Shown one piece after another: positions 13,491 to 22,544 of a DNA stretch of 32,902 nucleotides; the stretch's first letter is position 1, and every line of letters starts with the position of its first letter. The position numbers and the translations under genes were made by a program. Origin of the DNA: Sphaerotilus sulfidivorans (lineage in GTDB: Bacteria; Pseudomonadota; Gammaproteobacteria; Burkholderiales; Burkholderiaceae_C); NCBI RefSeq assembly GCF_013426975.1, contig NZ_JACCPY010000039.1, forward strand, positions 1-32,902, written 5' to 3'. The notes below the pieces were generated by a model that was not told the DNA's origin, ran no database searches, and saw only the letters and a program-made list of their open reading frames with translations.

Positions 13491-15689
13491 TCAGGCCCTG
13501 CTGCGGCTTGAGCGCATCGGCCGGTTCTTGCGTGTCTTGCCCCCCGCAGTCGCCGTCGCGGCCTGTCGCGCCAGGCCGACATCGAGCTGTCGCACCGCGG
13601 TGGCCGCGCCGACCGCGGTCGGCAGCAGTTCGACCGGCACGGCGGATGGCGCCAGGACCGGGGCCGAGGACAGATCGCTGGTGGCCGGCGTGCCCAGCGC
13701 CAGCGCCAGCATCGGCAGACCCAGCGCCAGGGCGGGCAGCCGGTTCAGGCGGCGGTGCAGACGGTAGCGGGCGCGCTGCCGTGGCGGCTCGACCAGACGG
13801 CGCGGCGCGGACGAGATCGGCGTCAGCCGCAGCCCCTGCAGGCCCGCCGTGCGGCGCAGCACCTGGGGCGGCCGCCGCTCCTGCGGCACCCGCCACAGAC
13901 CGAGCCGACCGAACCAGCGGCCCGGCGCCGCCTGGCTGGTGGCCACCACCAGCGGCACCGCCAGCATCAGCGGCACCGTCAGCAGCGCCAGCCGCAGCGC
14001 CATCGCCGGCTCGATCAGCACCAGCACGGCGGTCAGTGCGGTCGCGCCCAGCGTCCACGGGCCCAGACGCTGCCAGGCCTCGCGCCAGCCGATGGCGTGA
14101 CTGCGGCGCAGCGGCGACTTCCATTCCAGCTTCCAGCCCGCCAGCGCCACCAGCACGAACAGCGAGTGCGCGACCATGCGCACCGGCGCCTGCAGCGTGG
14201 CCAGCAGCGCCTCGAGCAGTGCGCCGCCCAGCAGCGCGCGCCGCCCGCCGAAGGCCGCCGTCTCGCCGCGCTGCCACACCGCCAGCACGCCCAGCAGGCG
14301 CGGCAGCAGCAGCATGACGCCGGTCATCAGCCACAGGCCAAGCATCGCGGGGTTCTCGCTGCTGCCGGGCAGCAGCGCAGCGTCGCCGCCGGTCAGGCCG
14401 AGCACCACATAGGCCAGCCACAGCGGCGCGCTCAGGTAGGACATCGCGCCGGTGGCGAAGAGCGCGCGGTGCACCGGGCGCAGTCCCGGTTCGGCGATCA
14501 GGCGGGCGTTCTGCAGATTGCCCTGGCACCAGCGGCGGTCGCGCTGCAGCTCGTCGAGCAGGTCGCCGGGGAGCTGCTCGTAGCTGCCGTCGAGCTCGGG
14601 CACCAGCCAGACTTCGAAGCCGGCGCGGCGCATCAGCGCCGCCTCGACGAAGTCGTGCGACAGGATCTCGCCCGAGAGGCCGCCGCGGCCCGGCAGCCGC
14701 GCCAGCGCGCAGTGCTTCATGAAGGGCTCGACGCGCAGGATGGCGTTGTGGCCCCAGTAGTGCGAGTCGCCGAGCTGCCAGAACTGCAGGCCATGCACAT
14801 AGAGCCGGCCGAGCACCCGGCTGGCGTACTGCTGCGCACGGGCATGCAGGCTCTGCTGGCCGCAGCCCACCGGCGCGGTCTGGGCGATGCCGACCTGCGG
14901 GTGGGCTTCCATCAGGTCGACCAGCTGCGTCAGGCAGCGGCCGGTCATGACGCTGTCGGCGTCGAGCACCACCATGTAGCGGAAGGCGCGGCCCCAGCGG
15001 CGGCAGAAGTCGGCGACATTGCCGGCCTTGCGGCCGCTGCGGCGCCGGCGCCAGCGGTAGTGCACCGGCGGCAGACCGTCCTGGCGTGCCTGCGCGGCCA
15101 GACGCTGCCAGGCCTGCTGCTCGTCGGCCAGCAGCCCCGCGTCGCGGGTGTCCGACAGCACGAAGAACTCGAAGCCCGCGCTGCGCCCGGTGCGCGTCAG
15201 CGACTCGGCGGTGGCGCGCAGGCCGGCGAAGACCGCCTCCACATCCTCGTTGCAGATCGGCATGATGATGGCGGTGCGTGCGGCCGGGTCGGGCACACCG
15301 TCGGTGCGGACCGACAGCGCCTGCGCATCACCCGCCAGCAGCCGGCGCCAGCCCATCAGCGCGGTCACGAAGCCGGCCGAGACCCAGGCGAACAGCAGCG
15401 CCAGCAGCGCCGAGCGGGCCAGCTCGGCCAGACCCATCTCGGCCGGCGAGCGATGCGACCACTGCAGGCCCAGCGCCAGCAGCGTGACCGCCAGCATGGC
15501 CAGGCCGAGCGCGCCGCGCCGGCGCTGCGCCGCGCCCTGCCATGCCGGCGGCGGGCCGAGGTCGCGGGCCGGGCCGGCCAGCCCCTTGAGCCCGCGGCGC
15601 CAGCCCTGCCACGGCTGCGGCGTCATGTGGCCGCGCACCAGCGCCGGCATGGCGGATGGCATGACGGATGTCCTGAAGTGCTTTGTCAT
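13491..15689 (-). CDS. opgH: Glucans biosynthesis glucosyltransferase H
   Basis: A 732-residue inner-membrane family-2 glycosyltransferase that makes the beta-glucan backbone of osmoregulated periplasmic glucans from UDP-glucose. Two N-terminal membrane helices lie at about 60-76 and 95-112. The catalytic region has SDTRD (179-183), VLDAD (241-245), SHDF (344-347) and QRDRRW (382-387), followed by several C-terminal helices. It is shorter than the E. coli protein (about 847 residues), mostly at the N-terminus. The ATG at 15689 overlaps the opgG stop by 4 bp (ATGA), showing translational coupling. The C-terminal tail is Arg/Lys-rich and basic. Also called mdoH. Confidence 0.93.
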   Translation of the reverse strand: MTKHFRTSVMPSAMPALVRGHMTPQPWQGWRRGLKGLAGPARDLGPPPAWQGAAQRRRGALGLAMLAVTLLALGLQWSHRSPAEMGLAELARSALLALLFAWVSAGFVTALMGWRRLLAGDAQALSVRTDGVPDPAARTAIIMPICNEDVEAVFAGLRATAESLTRTGRSAGFEFFVLSDTRDAGLLADEQQAWQRLAAQARQDGLPPVHYRWRRRRSGRKAGNVADFCRRWGRAFRYMVVLDADSVMTGRCLTQLVDLMEAHPQVGIAQTAPVGCGQQSLHARAQQYASRVLGRLYVHGLQFWQLGDSHYWGHNAILRVEPFMKHCALARLPGRGGLSGEILSHDFVEAALMRRAGFEVWLVPELDGSYEQLPGDLLDELQRDRRWCQGNLQNARLIAEPGLRPVHRALFATGAMSYLSAPLWLAYVVLGLTGGDAALLPGSSENPAMLGLWLMTGVMLLLPRLLGVLAVWQRGETAAFGGRRALLGGALLEALLATLQAPVRMVAHSLFVLVALAGWKLEWKSPLRRSHAIGWREAWQRLGPWTLGATALTAVLVLIEPAMALRLALLTVPLMLAVPLVVATSQAAPGRWFGRLGLWRVPQERRPPQVLRRTAGLQGLRLTPISSAPRRLVEPPRQRARYRLHRRLNRLPALALGLPMLALALGTPATSDLSSAPVLAPSAVPVELLPTAVGAATAVRQLDVGLARQAATATAGGKTRKNRPMRSSRSRA

Positions 15690-17290
15690 CGTTTCTGTTC
15701 TCCCTCGGGTGGCAGCGCCAGGCTCCAGGTCTCGGTCAGCACGTCGCGGCCCTGCATCAGGTAGCCGCGCAGCTCGACCGGCCGGTCGGCACGCAGGCGC
15801 TCGGCGCGCAGCGTCATGCGCCAGCCCGGCGTCTGTCCTCCGACCTGTCCGCCCGCCTGCGGGTGCGGCTGGACCCGCACCTCGCGGATGCGGGCATTGG
15901 CCAGCGCCTCGACCTGCGGGCGCACCGGCTCGGCACCGGCGCCGGTGCGCACTGCGTCGAGCGCCGGACCGGCGAAGTCGACATGGAACTGCAGCTCGTC
16001 GCCCTGGGCGGTGTCGTAGCCGTGGCCGCGGCGGGTCTGCACCGTCCAGCCGCCCGGACGCGCCGGCGGCTGCTCGCTGAACCAGTGCAGCGTGTAGGCC
16101 AGATCGATCGGCTGCAGCGGCGCGCCCGGCGCCGGCAGCGTCTCGGGCACCCAGTAGGCGGCGATGTTGTCGTGCGTCTCGTCGGGCGTCTGGAACTGCA
16201 GCAGCTCGACGCGGCCGGGGCCCCAGTCGCCGCGGGGCTCGACCCAGGCGCTCGGGCGGCGCTCGTAGTGCGCCTCCAGATCCTCGTAGCTGGCGAACTG
16301 GCGATCGCGCTGCAGCAGGCCGAAGCCGCGCAGCGCCTGCGGCCCGTCGAGCCGGAAGGAAGTGACGAAGGCGCCGGCGCGCGGATTGTTCAGCGGCCGC
16401 CAGATCCACTCGCCGCGGCCGGTCAGGATCTGCAGGCCGTCGGAGTCATGCACCTCGGGGCGGAAGTCGCCAGGACGTGGCTGGTTCTCGCCGGACAGGA
16501 ACATGCTGGTCAGCGGCGCCAGACCCAGCGTGGCGACCCGGCCGCGCAGGAACAGGCGCGCCTGCACCTCCACCCGGGTCGTGCCTTCGGGGCGGCGGCC
16601 CGGCGTGATGTCGAAGCGGTAGGCGCCGGTCACGCGCGGCCCGACCAGGCGCGCATACAGCGTCATGCGCGTCGCGTCGGGCGCGGGCTTCTCGAGCCAG
16701 AAGCGGTCGAAGCGCGGGAATTCCTCGCCCTGGCCGCCGGTGGTGTCCACCGCCAGACCGCGTGCCGACAGGCCGTACTGCTGGCCGGCCCCCAGCGCGC
16801 GGAAATAGCTCGCGCCCAGGAAGACGATCAGCTCGTCGCGGTAGTCCGGGCGGTTCAGCGCGGCGTGCAGTCGAAAGCCGGCAACCTCGGCCGCCGCGCC
16901 CGGACGGGCCAGCGCCGGCAGCTTCGCGGCATTGCGGCCGTAGTCGAAGGCGGAGGCCGGCACCTGCAGCGGCTGCACCCGGCCCTGCGCGTCGATCTCC
17001 TCGATCTGCAGCGGCTGCGAGAAGCCCCGTCCGGCATGGAAGAACATCAGCTCGAAGGGCCGGTCCTGCCACAGCGCCCGCTCCGGGCGGAAGCGGATGT
17101 CGCGGTAGTCGTCATAGCTCAGGTCGAGCAGCGCGCGGTGGCGGCTGGGCGGCGCGTCGCGCCAGGGCTGCAGCGCCAGCGCGCGGGCCTCGGCCGCGAC
17201 CTCGTCGAAGCCGAAGGCCAGGGCAGCGCTGGCCGCACCGAAGGTCTGGGCGATGACGAACAGGCCGCTCAGGATGGACCGGGCCTGCAT
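15686..17290 (-). CDS. opgG: Glucan biosynthesis protein G, periplasmic
   Basis: A 534-residue periplasmic protein needed for osmoregulated periplasmic glucan synthesis, probably shaping or branching the chain made by OpgH. The N-terminus (MQARSILSGLFVIAQTFGA) is a signal peptide with likely cleavage near SAALA, just before FGFDEVAAEARALA, the typical mature start. Conserved OpgG/OpgD segments include LSYDDYRDIRFRPERALW and FYRFDITPG-like strands. OpgG and OpgD are homologues, but the adjacent, 4-bp-overlapping opgH favours OpgG. The first gene of the operon; the 230-bp region upstream is shared with the divergent thioesterase-GNAT gene. Confidence 0.92.
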   Translation of the reverse strand: MQARSILSGLFVIAQTFGAASAALAFGFDEVAAEARALALQPWRDAPPSRHRALLDLSYDDYRDIRFRPERALWQDRPFELMFFHAGRGFSQPLQIEEIDAQGRVQPLQVPASAFDYGRNAAKLPALARPGAAAEVAGFRLHAALNRPDYRDELIVFLGASYFRALGAGQQYGLSARGLAVDTTGGQGEEFPRFDRFWLEKPAPDATRMTLYARLVGPRVTGAYRFDITPGRRPEGTTRVEVQARLFLRGRVATLGLAPLTSMFLSGENQPRPGDFRPEVHDSDGLQILTGRGEWIWRPLNNPRAGAFVTSFRLDGPQALRGFGLLQRDRQFASYEDLEAHYERRPSAWVEPRGDWGPGRVELLQFQTPDETHDNIAAYWVPETLPAPGAPLQPIDLAYTLHWFSEQPPARPGGWTVQTRRGHGYDTAQGDELQFHVDFAGPALDAVRTGAGAEPVRPQVEALANARIREVRVQPHPQAGGQVGGQTPGWRMTLRAERLRADRPVELRGYLMQGRDVLTETWSLALPPEGEQKR

Positions 17291-17412
17291 GCGCCGCCGT
17301 GAATGCGGTGCCGCTCGGCGATACTCCCGGGTGCTTGGCGAATCTTTCAGAACCGGCCTCCATGCATGTCGGTTTCATTGCAGTCTGGAGAGCAAAAATT
17401 AAGGTTTTCCCG

Positions 17413-17426
17413 GATCGCCGGCGATC
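17413..17426. promoter_or_regulatory. 14-bp palindrome GATCGCCGGCGATC in the opgG/thioesterase gap
   Basis: A perfect palindrome in the 230-bp intergenic region. In DNA this GC-rich, one or two such 14-mers are expected in the window by chance, so it is only a candidate operator. A weak plus-strand promoter (TTGGCT at 17444-17449, 17 bp, GATACA at 17467-17472) lies downstream of it. Confidence 0.25.
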
Positions 17427-17520
17427 GACATTCATGCTGAGCCTTGGCTTAAGCGCGAACAAATCTGATACAAATGGACGACAGCTGGCCCCTGGACGCC
17501 AGCAGACTGGAAGGCCCGCG

Positions 17521-18432
17521 ATGACCTTGCGACGACACCACCGCTTCACCCACCGCCTGCGCGTGCGCTGGGCCGAGGTCGATGCCCAGCGCATCGTCTT
17601 CAACGGGCACTATCTGATGTACTTCGACACCGCGATGGGCGAGTACTGGCGCGCGCTGGGTCTGCCCTATGAATCGGCGATGGCGCGGCTCGGCGGCGAT
17701 CTCTATGTGCGCAAGACCACGCTCGATTACCACGCCAGCGCGCGCTACGACGAGCTGCTCGACATCCATGTGCGCTGCGAGCACATCGGCAACACCTCGA
17801 TGCGCATGCACTGCGAGGCCTACCGCGCCGACACGCTGCTGGTCAGCGGCGAGCTGGTCTATGTCTTCGCCGATCCGCAGACCCAGCAGAGCCGGCCGAT
17901 CCCGACCAGCCTGCGCGATCTGGTGCTCGACTTCGAGGCCGGCGCCGAGATGCTCGACATCCAGGTCGGTCCCTGGCCGCAGCTCGGGCTGTCAGCTCGC
18001 GAGGTCCGCGAGGAGGTCTTCGTGCGCGAGCAGGGCATCCCGAAGGATCTGGAACTCGACGAGGCGGACCAGACCGCGGTGCATGCGCTGGTCATCAACC
18101 ATCTGGGCATGCCGCTGGCCACCGGCCGGCTGACCCGGCTGGAGCCGGGCGTCTCGCGCATGGGGCGCATGGCGGTGGTGGCGTCGATGCGAGGCAGCTC
18201 GGTCGGCAGCCGGGTGGTGCGCGCGCTGCTGCAGGCCGCGCACGATCAGGGCGACCACACCGTGCTGCTGCATGCCCAGCAGTCGGCGGTGCCGTTCTAT
18301 CGCCGCTTCGGCTTCGCCGAGACCGGGCCGCATCATGAGGAGGCCGGCATCGTGCATGTGACGATGGTGCGCCGCCTGGACGATCTCAGCGGCGGGAAGA
18401 ACTCGCCGGTGCTCTCGGGCGGGCCGGCTTGA
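17521..18432 (+). CDS. Fusion of YbgC/FadM-type acyl-CoA thioesterase and GNAT acetyltransferase
   Basis: A 303-residue two-domain protein. Residues 1-140 are a hotdog thioesterase (RWAEVDAQRIVFNGHYLMYF, with catalytic-type Asp21 and Tyr31). Residues about 150-293 are a GNAT domain (VREEVFVREQGIPKDLEL, then acetyl-CoA loop RGSSVG at 224-229, then PFYRRFGF). The GNAT half has the ElaA/YjcF look (REQGIP...H...TGR). The thioesterase would hydrolyse acyl-CoA and the GNAT part would transfer an acyl group; whether they share a substrate is unknown. GGAAGG precedes the ATG at 17521. The 3' end overlaps the convergent NRDE gene by 47 bp. I checked that there is a single uninterrupted frame through both domains. 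Confidence 0.88.
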   Translation: MTLRRHHRFTHRLRVRWAEVDAQRIVFNGHYLMYFDTAMGEYWRALGLPYESAMARLGGDLYVRKTTLDYHASARYDELLDIHVRCEHIGNTSMRMHCEAYRADTLLVSGELVYVFADPQTQQSRPIPTSLRDLVLDFEAGAEMLDIQVGPWPQLGLSAREVREEVFVREQGIPKDLELDEADQTAVHALVINHLGMPLATGRLTRLEPGVSRMGRMAVVASMRGSSVGSRVVRALLQAAHDQGDHTVLLHAQQSAVPFYRRFGFAETGPHHEEAGIVHVTMVRRLDDLSGGKNSPVLSGGPA

Positions 18433-19423
18433 GCAGGCCGCGCACCCGGGGCATGACCACCCGGGCGGTCGGTGCGGCGGCGGTCTCGGCGCTGTCGCGC
18501 TCGTCGAGCGCCTCGTCGCGCACCGGCGAGTCGAGGCTGCCGCGGTGCGCACGCATGCGCGTCTCGACCAGCACCGGTTCGGTCTGGTAGCGCGGCGGCC
18601 AGTCCTTCAGCGTGGCACGGCGCATCAGCGCCAGTCCGGGGCCGGCCGGATGGCTGCGCTCGTACACCTGGGTGAGCAGATGGCGGCCGACCCGCTCGGT
18701 GATCAGCACCGTCGAGCAGCGGGTGCCGTAGCGGCCGTCAGCGGTACGCACGAAGATCGACGACAGCTCGCGCTCGAGCGCGAGCGGCACGCCGGTCGAG
18801 GGCAGCTGCGCATCGGGCGCGATCTGGCGATCGGCCAGCAGCGCCAGCAGCTGCTGGGCCAGCAGGTCGGCCGCCGGGGCGGCGGCGCTGCCAGCCGCCT
18901 CGGCGGTGGCTGCGGCCATCGCAGCATCGACCTGGGCGCGCAGCCGCGACACCTTCGGCCAGGGCTCGTCGAGACCGCCGTTGGACAGGCCGAACAGGCC
19001 GCGCTCCAGACGCACCGGCGAGCGGGCGTGGTTGCTCATCCACCAGCAGTCGCCACGCGCGAAGTCGGCAGCGATCAGGTTGAAGCCGTTGTGGCCGCGC
19101 AGCGCGCTGCGCACCCAGAAGCGGTCGGGTGGACTCTCGGTCGTCAGCCATTCCGGCACCAGGCGACCGCGCGAGGGCGCCGTGTCCTCGTGACGCGACG
19201 GGTCGCGCACATTGGTCAGCAGCGCCAGCCGGCCGGCCGAGCTCAGGCCCAGCCAGGTGCCTCCCGAGGACTGGTCGCGCCCCGACAGCACCTCGGTCTC
19301 GCTGGCGGGCGGCATCCACCAGCCCATGCGCGTCGCCGGTCGGTCGAAGAACTCGTCGCGGTTCGAGACAAGCACCAGCGGGAAGCGCCGGCTGTGGTCA
19401 ATCGCAAGAACGGCGATGCACAT
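18386..19423 (-). CDS. NRDE (TANGO2-like) family protein
   Basis: A 345-residue protein starting MCIAVLAIDHSRRFPLVLVS with the NRDE signature at residues 21-24. Cys2 becomes the N-terminal residue after methionine removal, as in the family, which resembles N-terminal-nucleophile hydrolases. The family includes human TANGO2, proposed to act in haem or lipid/CoA handling; bacterial roles are unknown. The ATG at 19423 lies within the end of the DUF4936 gene (26-bp overlap), so the two are translationally linked. The tail after about residue 300 is low-complexity and Arg/Ala-rich and overlaps the convergent fusion gene, so the true functional end may be earlier. Confidence 0.87.
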   Translation of the reverse strand: MCIAVLAIDHSRRFPLVLVSNRDEFFDRPATRMGWWMPPASETEVLSGRDQSSGGTWLGLSSAGRLALLTNVRDPSRHEDTAPSRGRLVPEWLTTESPPDRFWVRSALRGHNGFNLIAADFARGDCWWMSNHARSPVRLERGLFGLSNGGLDEPWPKVSRLRAQVDAAMAAATAEAAGSAAAPAADLLAQQLLALLADRQIAPDAQLPSTGVPLALERELSSIFVRTADGRYGTRCSTVLITERVGRHLLTQVYERSHPAGPGLALMRRATLKDWPPRYQTEPVLVETRMRAHRGSLDSPVRDEALDERDSAETAAAPTARVVMPRVRGLLKPARPRAPASSSRR

Positions 19424-19724
19424 CGGGGTGGGGCAGTTCGGTGAACAGCTCGGTGAAGACTTCGACATGCCGCGGACCGATCCGGGTGGAGGGCCACGAC
19501 GACAGCAGTTCCTCAATATCCGTCACCATCGCCTCCGGCAAGCCGTCCGGATGGTGGTGGATCTCCATGATGGTGAGCAATCCATCACGGGATTCCGGCC
19601 TTCTCAACCACCGGCTGCGCAGGCCCGGGCAGCGGGCCGCCAGCCGAGGTACCAGATCGTCCAGCTCGGAGGCGAAGGCCTGGGCATCCGCCTCGGCGAT
19701 GCGGTAGTAGATGTAGAGCTCCAC
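19398..19724 (-). CDS. DUF4936 family protein
   Basis: A 108-residue protein of unknown function. It begins VELYIYYRIAEADAQAFASE, the family's characteristic start, and resembles a small ferredoxin-like (monooxygenase or dimeric alpha/beta barrel) fold with a second strand LTIMEIHHH. I place the start at the GTG at 19724; no ATG is available in this frame and no Shine-Dalgarno sequence is visible. It starts 23 bp after the ygfZ stop, so translation may depend on re-initiation. It lies between ygfZ and the NRDE gene in what looks like one operon. No function can be assigned. Confidence 0.75.
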   Translation of the reverse strand: MELYIYYRIAEADAQAFASELDDLVPRLAARCPGLRSRWLRRPESRDGLLTIMEIHHHPDGLPEAMVTDIEELLSSWPSTRIGPRHVEVFTELFTELPHPDVHRRSCD

Positions 19725-19747
19725 GCGGCAACGCGGGTCGATGGTTG

Positions 19748-20743
19748 TCAGGCCGATGTCGGGGCAGCGGCCTCGTGCGGCAGCGCGTAGGGCAGCGGCA
19801 GCAGCGCCAGCAGCGGGCCGTCGGCCGCGCCCAGATGCAGCGTGCCCGACTGCGTGACCGCGATCTTCAGCTCGGCCAGCGCCGCATGGCCGCTGCCGGA
19901 CAGCTCCGGCGCCGCCGCGGCGATCACGCCGGCGGGCTGGCCGGCATCCTCGCTCCAGAAGATCTCCTGGCCGGGCTGCATGGGCACGGTGGCCCCGAGC
20001 AGGAAGCCGCGCCGCTTGAGCTTGCCTAGGTACTGGCTGCGCGCCACCACTTCCTGGCCGGGATAGCAGCCCTTGCGGAAGTCGACGCCGCCGACCAGCT
20101 CGTAGTTCAGCATCTGCGGCACGAACTGGCCGGAGGTCGCGGCGTTCACCTGTGCCACGCCGGTGGCCAGCTCCAGGCGCGCCCACTGCGACGGCTGCAG
20201 CGCCGGCAGCGCGGCCAGCACCGCCTCGGCCTGCGCGATCGGGCCGATCCACAGCCAGACCGGCACGTCGGTGCCGTCCAGCCGGGCCGGCTGCAGCCGG
20301 ATGACCATCGCGCCGTCGCGATCGGCCTTGTCCCAGGGCGCGGCCGGTGCGCTCTCGCCCAGCCAGGCGGCGGCACGGGCGCCGGCCAGGCCGACCACCG
20401 CCAGCTCCGCGCTGGCGTCCGACAGCTTCGCCTTGGCGCGCAGCACGAACATCGACAGGCGCTTGAGCGTGGGCGCCAGCACATCGGCGCTCAGGCTCAG
20501 CCACAGCTCCTCGGGGCCGCTGCGGGCGAAGACCAGGCTGGCGAGCATGCGGCCCTGCGGACTGCAGTAGGCGCCCAGACGCGCCTGGGCGCTGCCGAGC
20601 CGGCTGACATCGTTGCTGAGCTGGCCATGCAGGAAGCTGGCGGCATCGGCGCCGACGGCGCGAATGACGCCACGGTCGGTCAGGCGGCAGGCACCGCCGG
20701 ACGGCAGGGGAGAGTTCGGGGTCGAGGTGTCCATGAGCGTCAT
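19748..20743 (-). CDS. ygfZ: Folate-binding protein YgfZ (Fe-S cluster maintenance)
   Basis: A 331-residue protein of the GcvT-like YgfZ/IBA57 family. The signature KGCYPGQE is at residues 224-231 (Cys226). The family binds tetrahydrofolate and helps assemble or repair Fe-S clusters of enzymes such as MiaB. The start may be the ATG at 20743 or the in-frame ATG at 20734. It is the first gene of the minus-strand group ygfZ-DUF4936-NRDE and is divergent from mltG with a 70-bp gap, the usual betaproteobacterial arrangement. Confidence 0.92.
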   Translation of the reverse strand: MTLMDTSTPNSPLPSGGACRLTDRGVIRAVGADAASFLHGQLSNDVSRLGSAQARLGAYCSPQGRMLASLVFARSGPEELWLSLSADVLAPTLKRLSMFVLRAKAKLSDASAELAVVGLAGARAAAWLGESAPAAPWDKADRDGAMVIRLQPARLDGTDVPVWLWIGPIAQAEAVLAALPALQPSQWARLELATGVAQVNAATSGQFVPQMLNYELVGGVDFRKGCYPGQEVVARSQYLGKLKRRGFLLGATVPMQPGQEIFWSEDAGQPAGVIAAAAPELSGSGHAALAELKIAVTQSGTLHLGAADGPLLALLPLPYALPHEAAAPTSA

Positions 20744-20767
20744 TATGATGAGCGGCTATGCATCGTG

Positions 20768-20814
20768 CTGTCACTCTGTCATCCCCGGCTGTCATGGCGG
20801 CCCGCGATCTGTCA
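20768..20814. repeat. Four CTGTCA repeats before mltG
   Basis: CTGTCA occurs at 20768, 20776, 20789 and 20809, the last overlapping the mltG start codon (the last three continue as CTGTCAT). The spacings (8, 13, 20 bp) are irregular. This may be a regulator site cluster in the short ygfZ/mltG gap or just local sequence bias. Confidence 0.3.
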
Positions 20815-21845
20815 TGAAACGGTTTCGTCGCTGGGTGATCGGCGGGGCCGCGCTGGCCATCGCCCTGGTTCTGGCGCTGGCCGCGGCCGCCAGCTGGGTG
20901 CTGTCGCCGATGCCTCAGGTGTCGCCGCCGGGCCAGTCGGGCGGTGCGGTCGAGCTGGATGTGCAGCCCGAGCGCTCGCCGCGCCAGATCGCCGCCGATG
21001 CGGTCGAGGCCGGTCTGCAGGTCTCGCCCTGGCTGCTCTACCAGTGGTTCCGCTGGTCGGGCGATGCCCGGCTGATCCGCGCCGGCAGCTACGAGATCGA
21101 GCCCGGCACCAGCCCGCGCGAGCTGCTGCGCAAGCTGGTCGACGGAGACCAGACGCTGGCGCGGGTGCGACTGATCGAGGGCTGGACGCTGCGCCAGCTG
21201 CGCGCCGAGCTGGCACGCGCACCGGCGCTGCGGCCCGACAGCAGCGCGATGAGCGACGAGCAGCTGATGAGCGCAATCGGCGCCGCGGCCGGCACCGCCG
21301 CCGAAGGCCGCTTCTTTCCCGACACCTATGCCTATGCGCCGGGCAGCAGCGATCTGGCGGTGCTGCGCCGCGCGCATGCGGCGATGGAGCGCCGGCTGCA
21401 GGCGGTCTGGGCCCAGCGCCCGGCCGACTCGCCGCTGCGCGATCCGGCCGAGCTGCTGACGCTGGCCTCGATCATCGAGAAGGAGACCGGCCGCCATGAG
21501 GACCGGCCGCTGGTCGCCGCCGTCTTCATCAACCGGCTGAGAATCGGCATGCCGCTGCAGACCGATCCGACGGTGATCTACGGTCTGGGGCCGTCCTTCG
21601 ACGGCAACCTGCGCAAGCGCGACCTGCAGGCCGACACCCCGTTCAACACCTACACCCGCAAGGGCCTGCCACCGACGCCGATCGCGATGCCGGGCCAGCA
21701 GTCGCTGGAGGCGGCGATCTGGCCGGCGAGCAGCCGGGCGCTCTACTTCGTCGCCCGTGGCGACGGCAGCAGCCAGTTCAGCGAGACGCTGGCCGACCAT
21801 AATCGCGCCGTCGACCGCTACCAGCGCGGTGCGGCCGCCCGCTGA
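20814..21845 (+). CDS. mltG: Endolytic murein transglycosylase MltG
   Basis: A 343-residue protein anchored by one N-terminal membrane helix (about residues 8-30) with a periplasmic YceG-like domain. It cleaves nascent glycan strands and is thought to set their length during peptidoglycan synthesis. The catalytic-type glutamate is Glu222 in ASIIEKET, followed by the conserved FINRLRIGMPLQTDPTVIYG and NTYTRKGLPPTPI. The ATG at 20814 (MKRFRRWVIGG) is chosen because the membrane helix follows; the frame is open further upstream. It heads the mltG-tmk-holB-pilZ-tatD cluster. Confidence 0.93.
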   Translation: MKRFRRWVIGGAALAIALVLALAAAASWVLSPMPQVSPPGQSGGAVELDVQPERSPRQIAADAVEAGLQVSPWLLYQWFRWSGDARLIRAGSYEIEPGTSPRELLRKLVDGDQTLARVRLIEGWTLRQLRAELARAPALRPDSSAMSDEQLMSAIGAAAGTAAEGRFFPDTYAYAPGSSDLAVLRRAHAAMERRLQAVWAQRPADSPLRDPAELLTLASIIEKETGRHEDRPLVAAVFINRLRIGMPLQTDPTVIYGLGPSFDGNLRKRDLQADTPFNTYTRKGLPPTPIAMPGQQSLEAAIWPASSRALYFVARGDGSSQFSETLADHNRAVDRYQRGAAAR

Positions 21846-21896
21846 GGCGGTGCGGCTCCATCTTCTTCCGTCGTTTTCCGCCGACTTGACCGCTTC

Positions 21897-22544
21897 ATGT
21901 CCCAGTCCTGTGCCGCTCCCGATCCCGCCTTGCTGGCCGGACGCTTCATCACCATCGAGGGCATCGACGGTGCCGGCAAGTCCACCCAGGTCGAGCGGGT
22001 GGCCGCGCGCTGGCGTGCGGCCGGCCTGGAGGTGGTGCGCACCCGCGAGCCCGGGGGCACGCCGCTGGCCGAATCGCTGCGCGAGCTGGTGCTGCACCGC
22101 ACGATGGACACGCTGACCGAGACGCTGCTGGTCTTCGCCGCACGCCGCGACCATCTGCGCGAAGTGGTGGAACCGGCGCTGGCGCGCGGCGCGGTGGTGC
22201 TGTGCGACCGCTTCACCGATGCGACCTTCGCCTACCAGGGCGGCGGGCGCGGCTTCGACCTGGCGGTGCTGGCGCAGCTCGAGCACTGGGTCCAGCAGGG
22301 CCGTCAGCCCGACCTGACCTTCTGGTTCGATCTGGCGCCCGAGATCGCCGCGCGCCGCCGCGCCGCCGCCCGCGCGCCCGACCGCTTCGAGAGCGAGGAT
22401 ATTGCTTTCTTCACCGCAGTGCGCCAAGGCTATGCGCTGCGCTTCGACGCCACGCCGCAGCGTGTCGCCCGCATCGACGCGGAATGCACGCCCGAGGCGG
22501 TCGCCGCGCAGATCGATGCCGCGCTGGAGGCGCGCGGGTGGTGA
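21897..22544 (+). CDS. tmk: dTMP kinase (thymidylate kinase)
   Basis: A 215-residue enzyme phosphorylating dTMP to dTDP with ATP. The P-loop [10 protein letters not shown] is at residues 21-30, the nucleotide motif [19 protein letters not shown] is near 100-118, and the Arg-rich LID ([14 protein letters not shown]) follows. Length is normal for the family. The ATG at 21897 follows mltG by 51 bp. Its stop codon overlaps the holB GTG start. Confidence 0.96.
   Translation: MSQSCAAPDPALLAGRFITIEGIDGAGKSTQVERVAARWRAAGLEVVRTREPGGTPLAESLRELVLHRTMDTLTETLLVFAARRDHLREVVEPALARGAVVLCDRFTDATFAYQGGGRGFDLAVLAQLEHWVQQGRQPDLTFWFDLAPEIAARRRAAARAPDRFESEDIAFFTAVRQGYALRFDATPQRVARIDAECTPEAVAAQIDAALEARGW

Noticed and set aside
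15690-16409. Extension of the opgH frame far upstream across opgG
   Set aside because: It would run opposite to no homology and through the coding region of opgG; the ATG at 15689 with ATGA overlap is the natural start.
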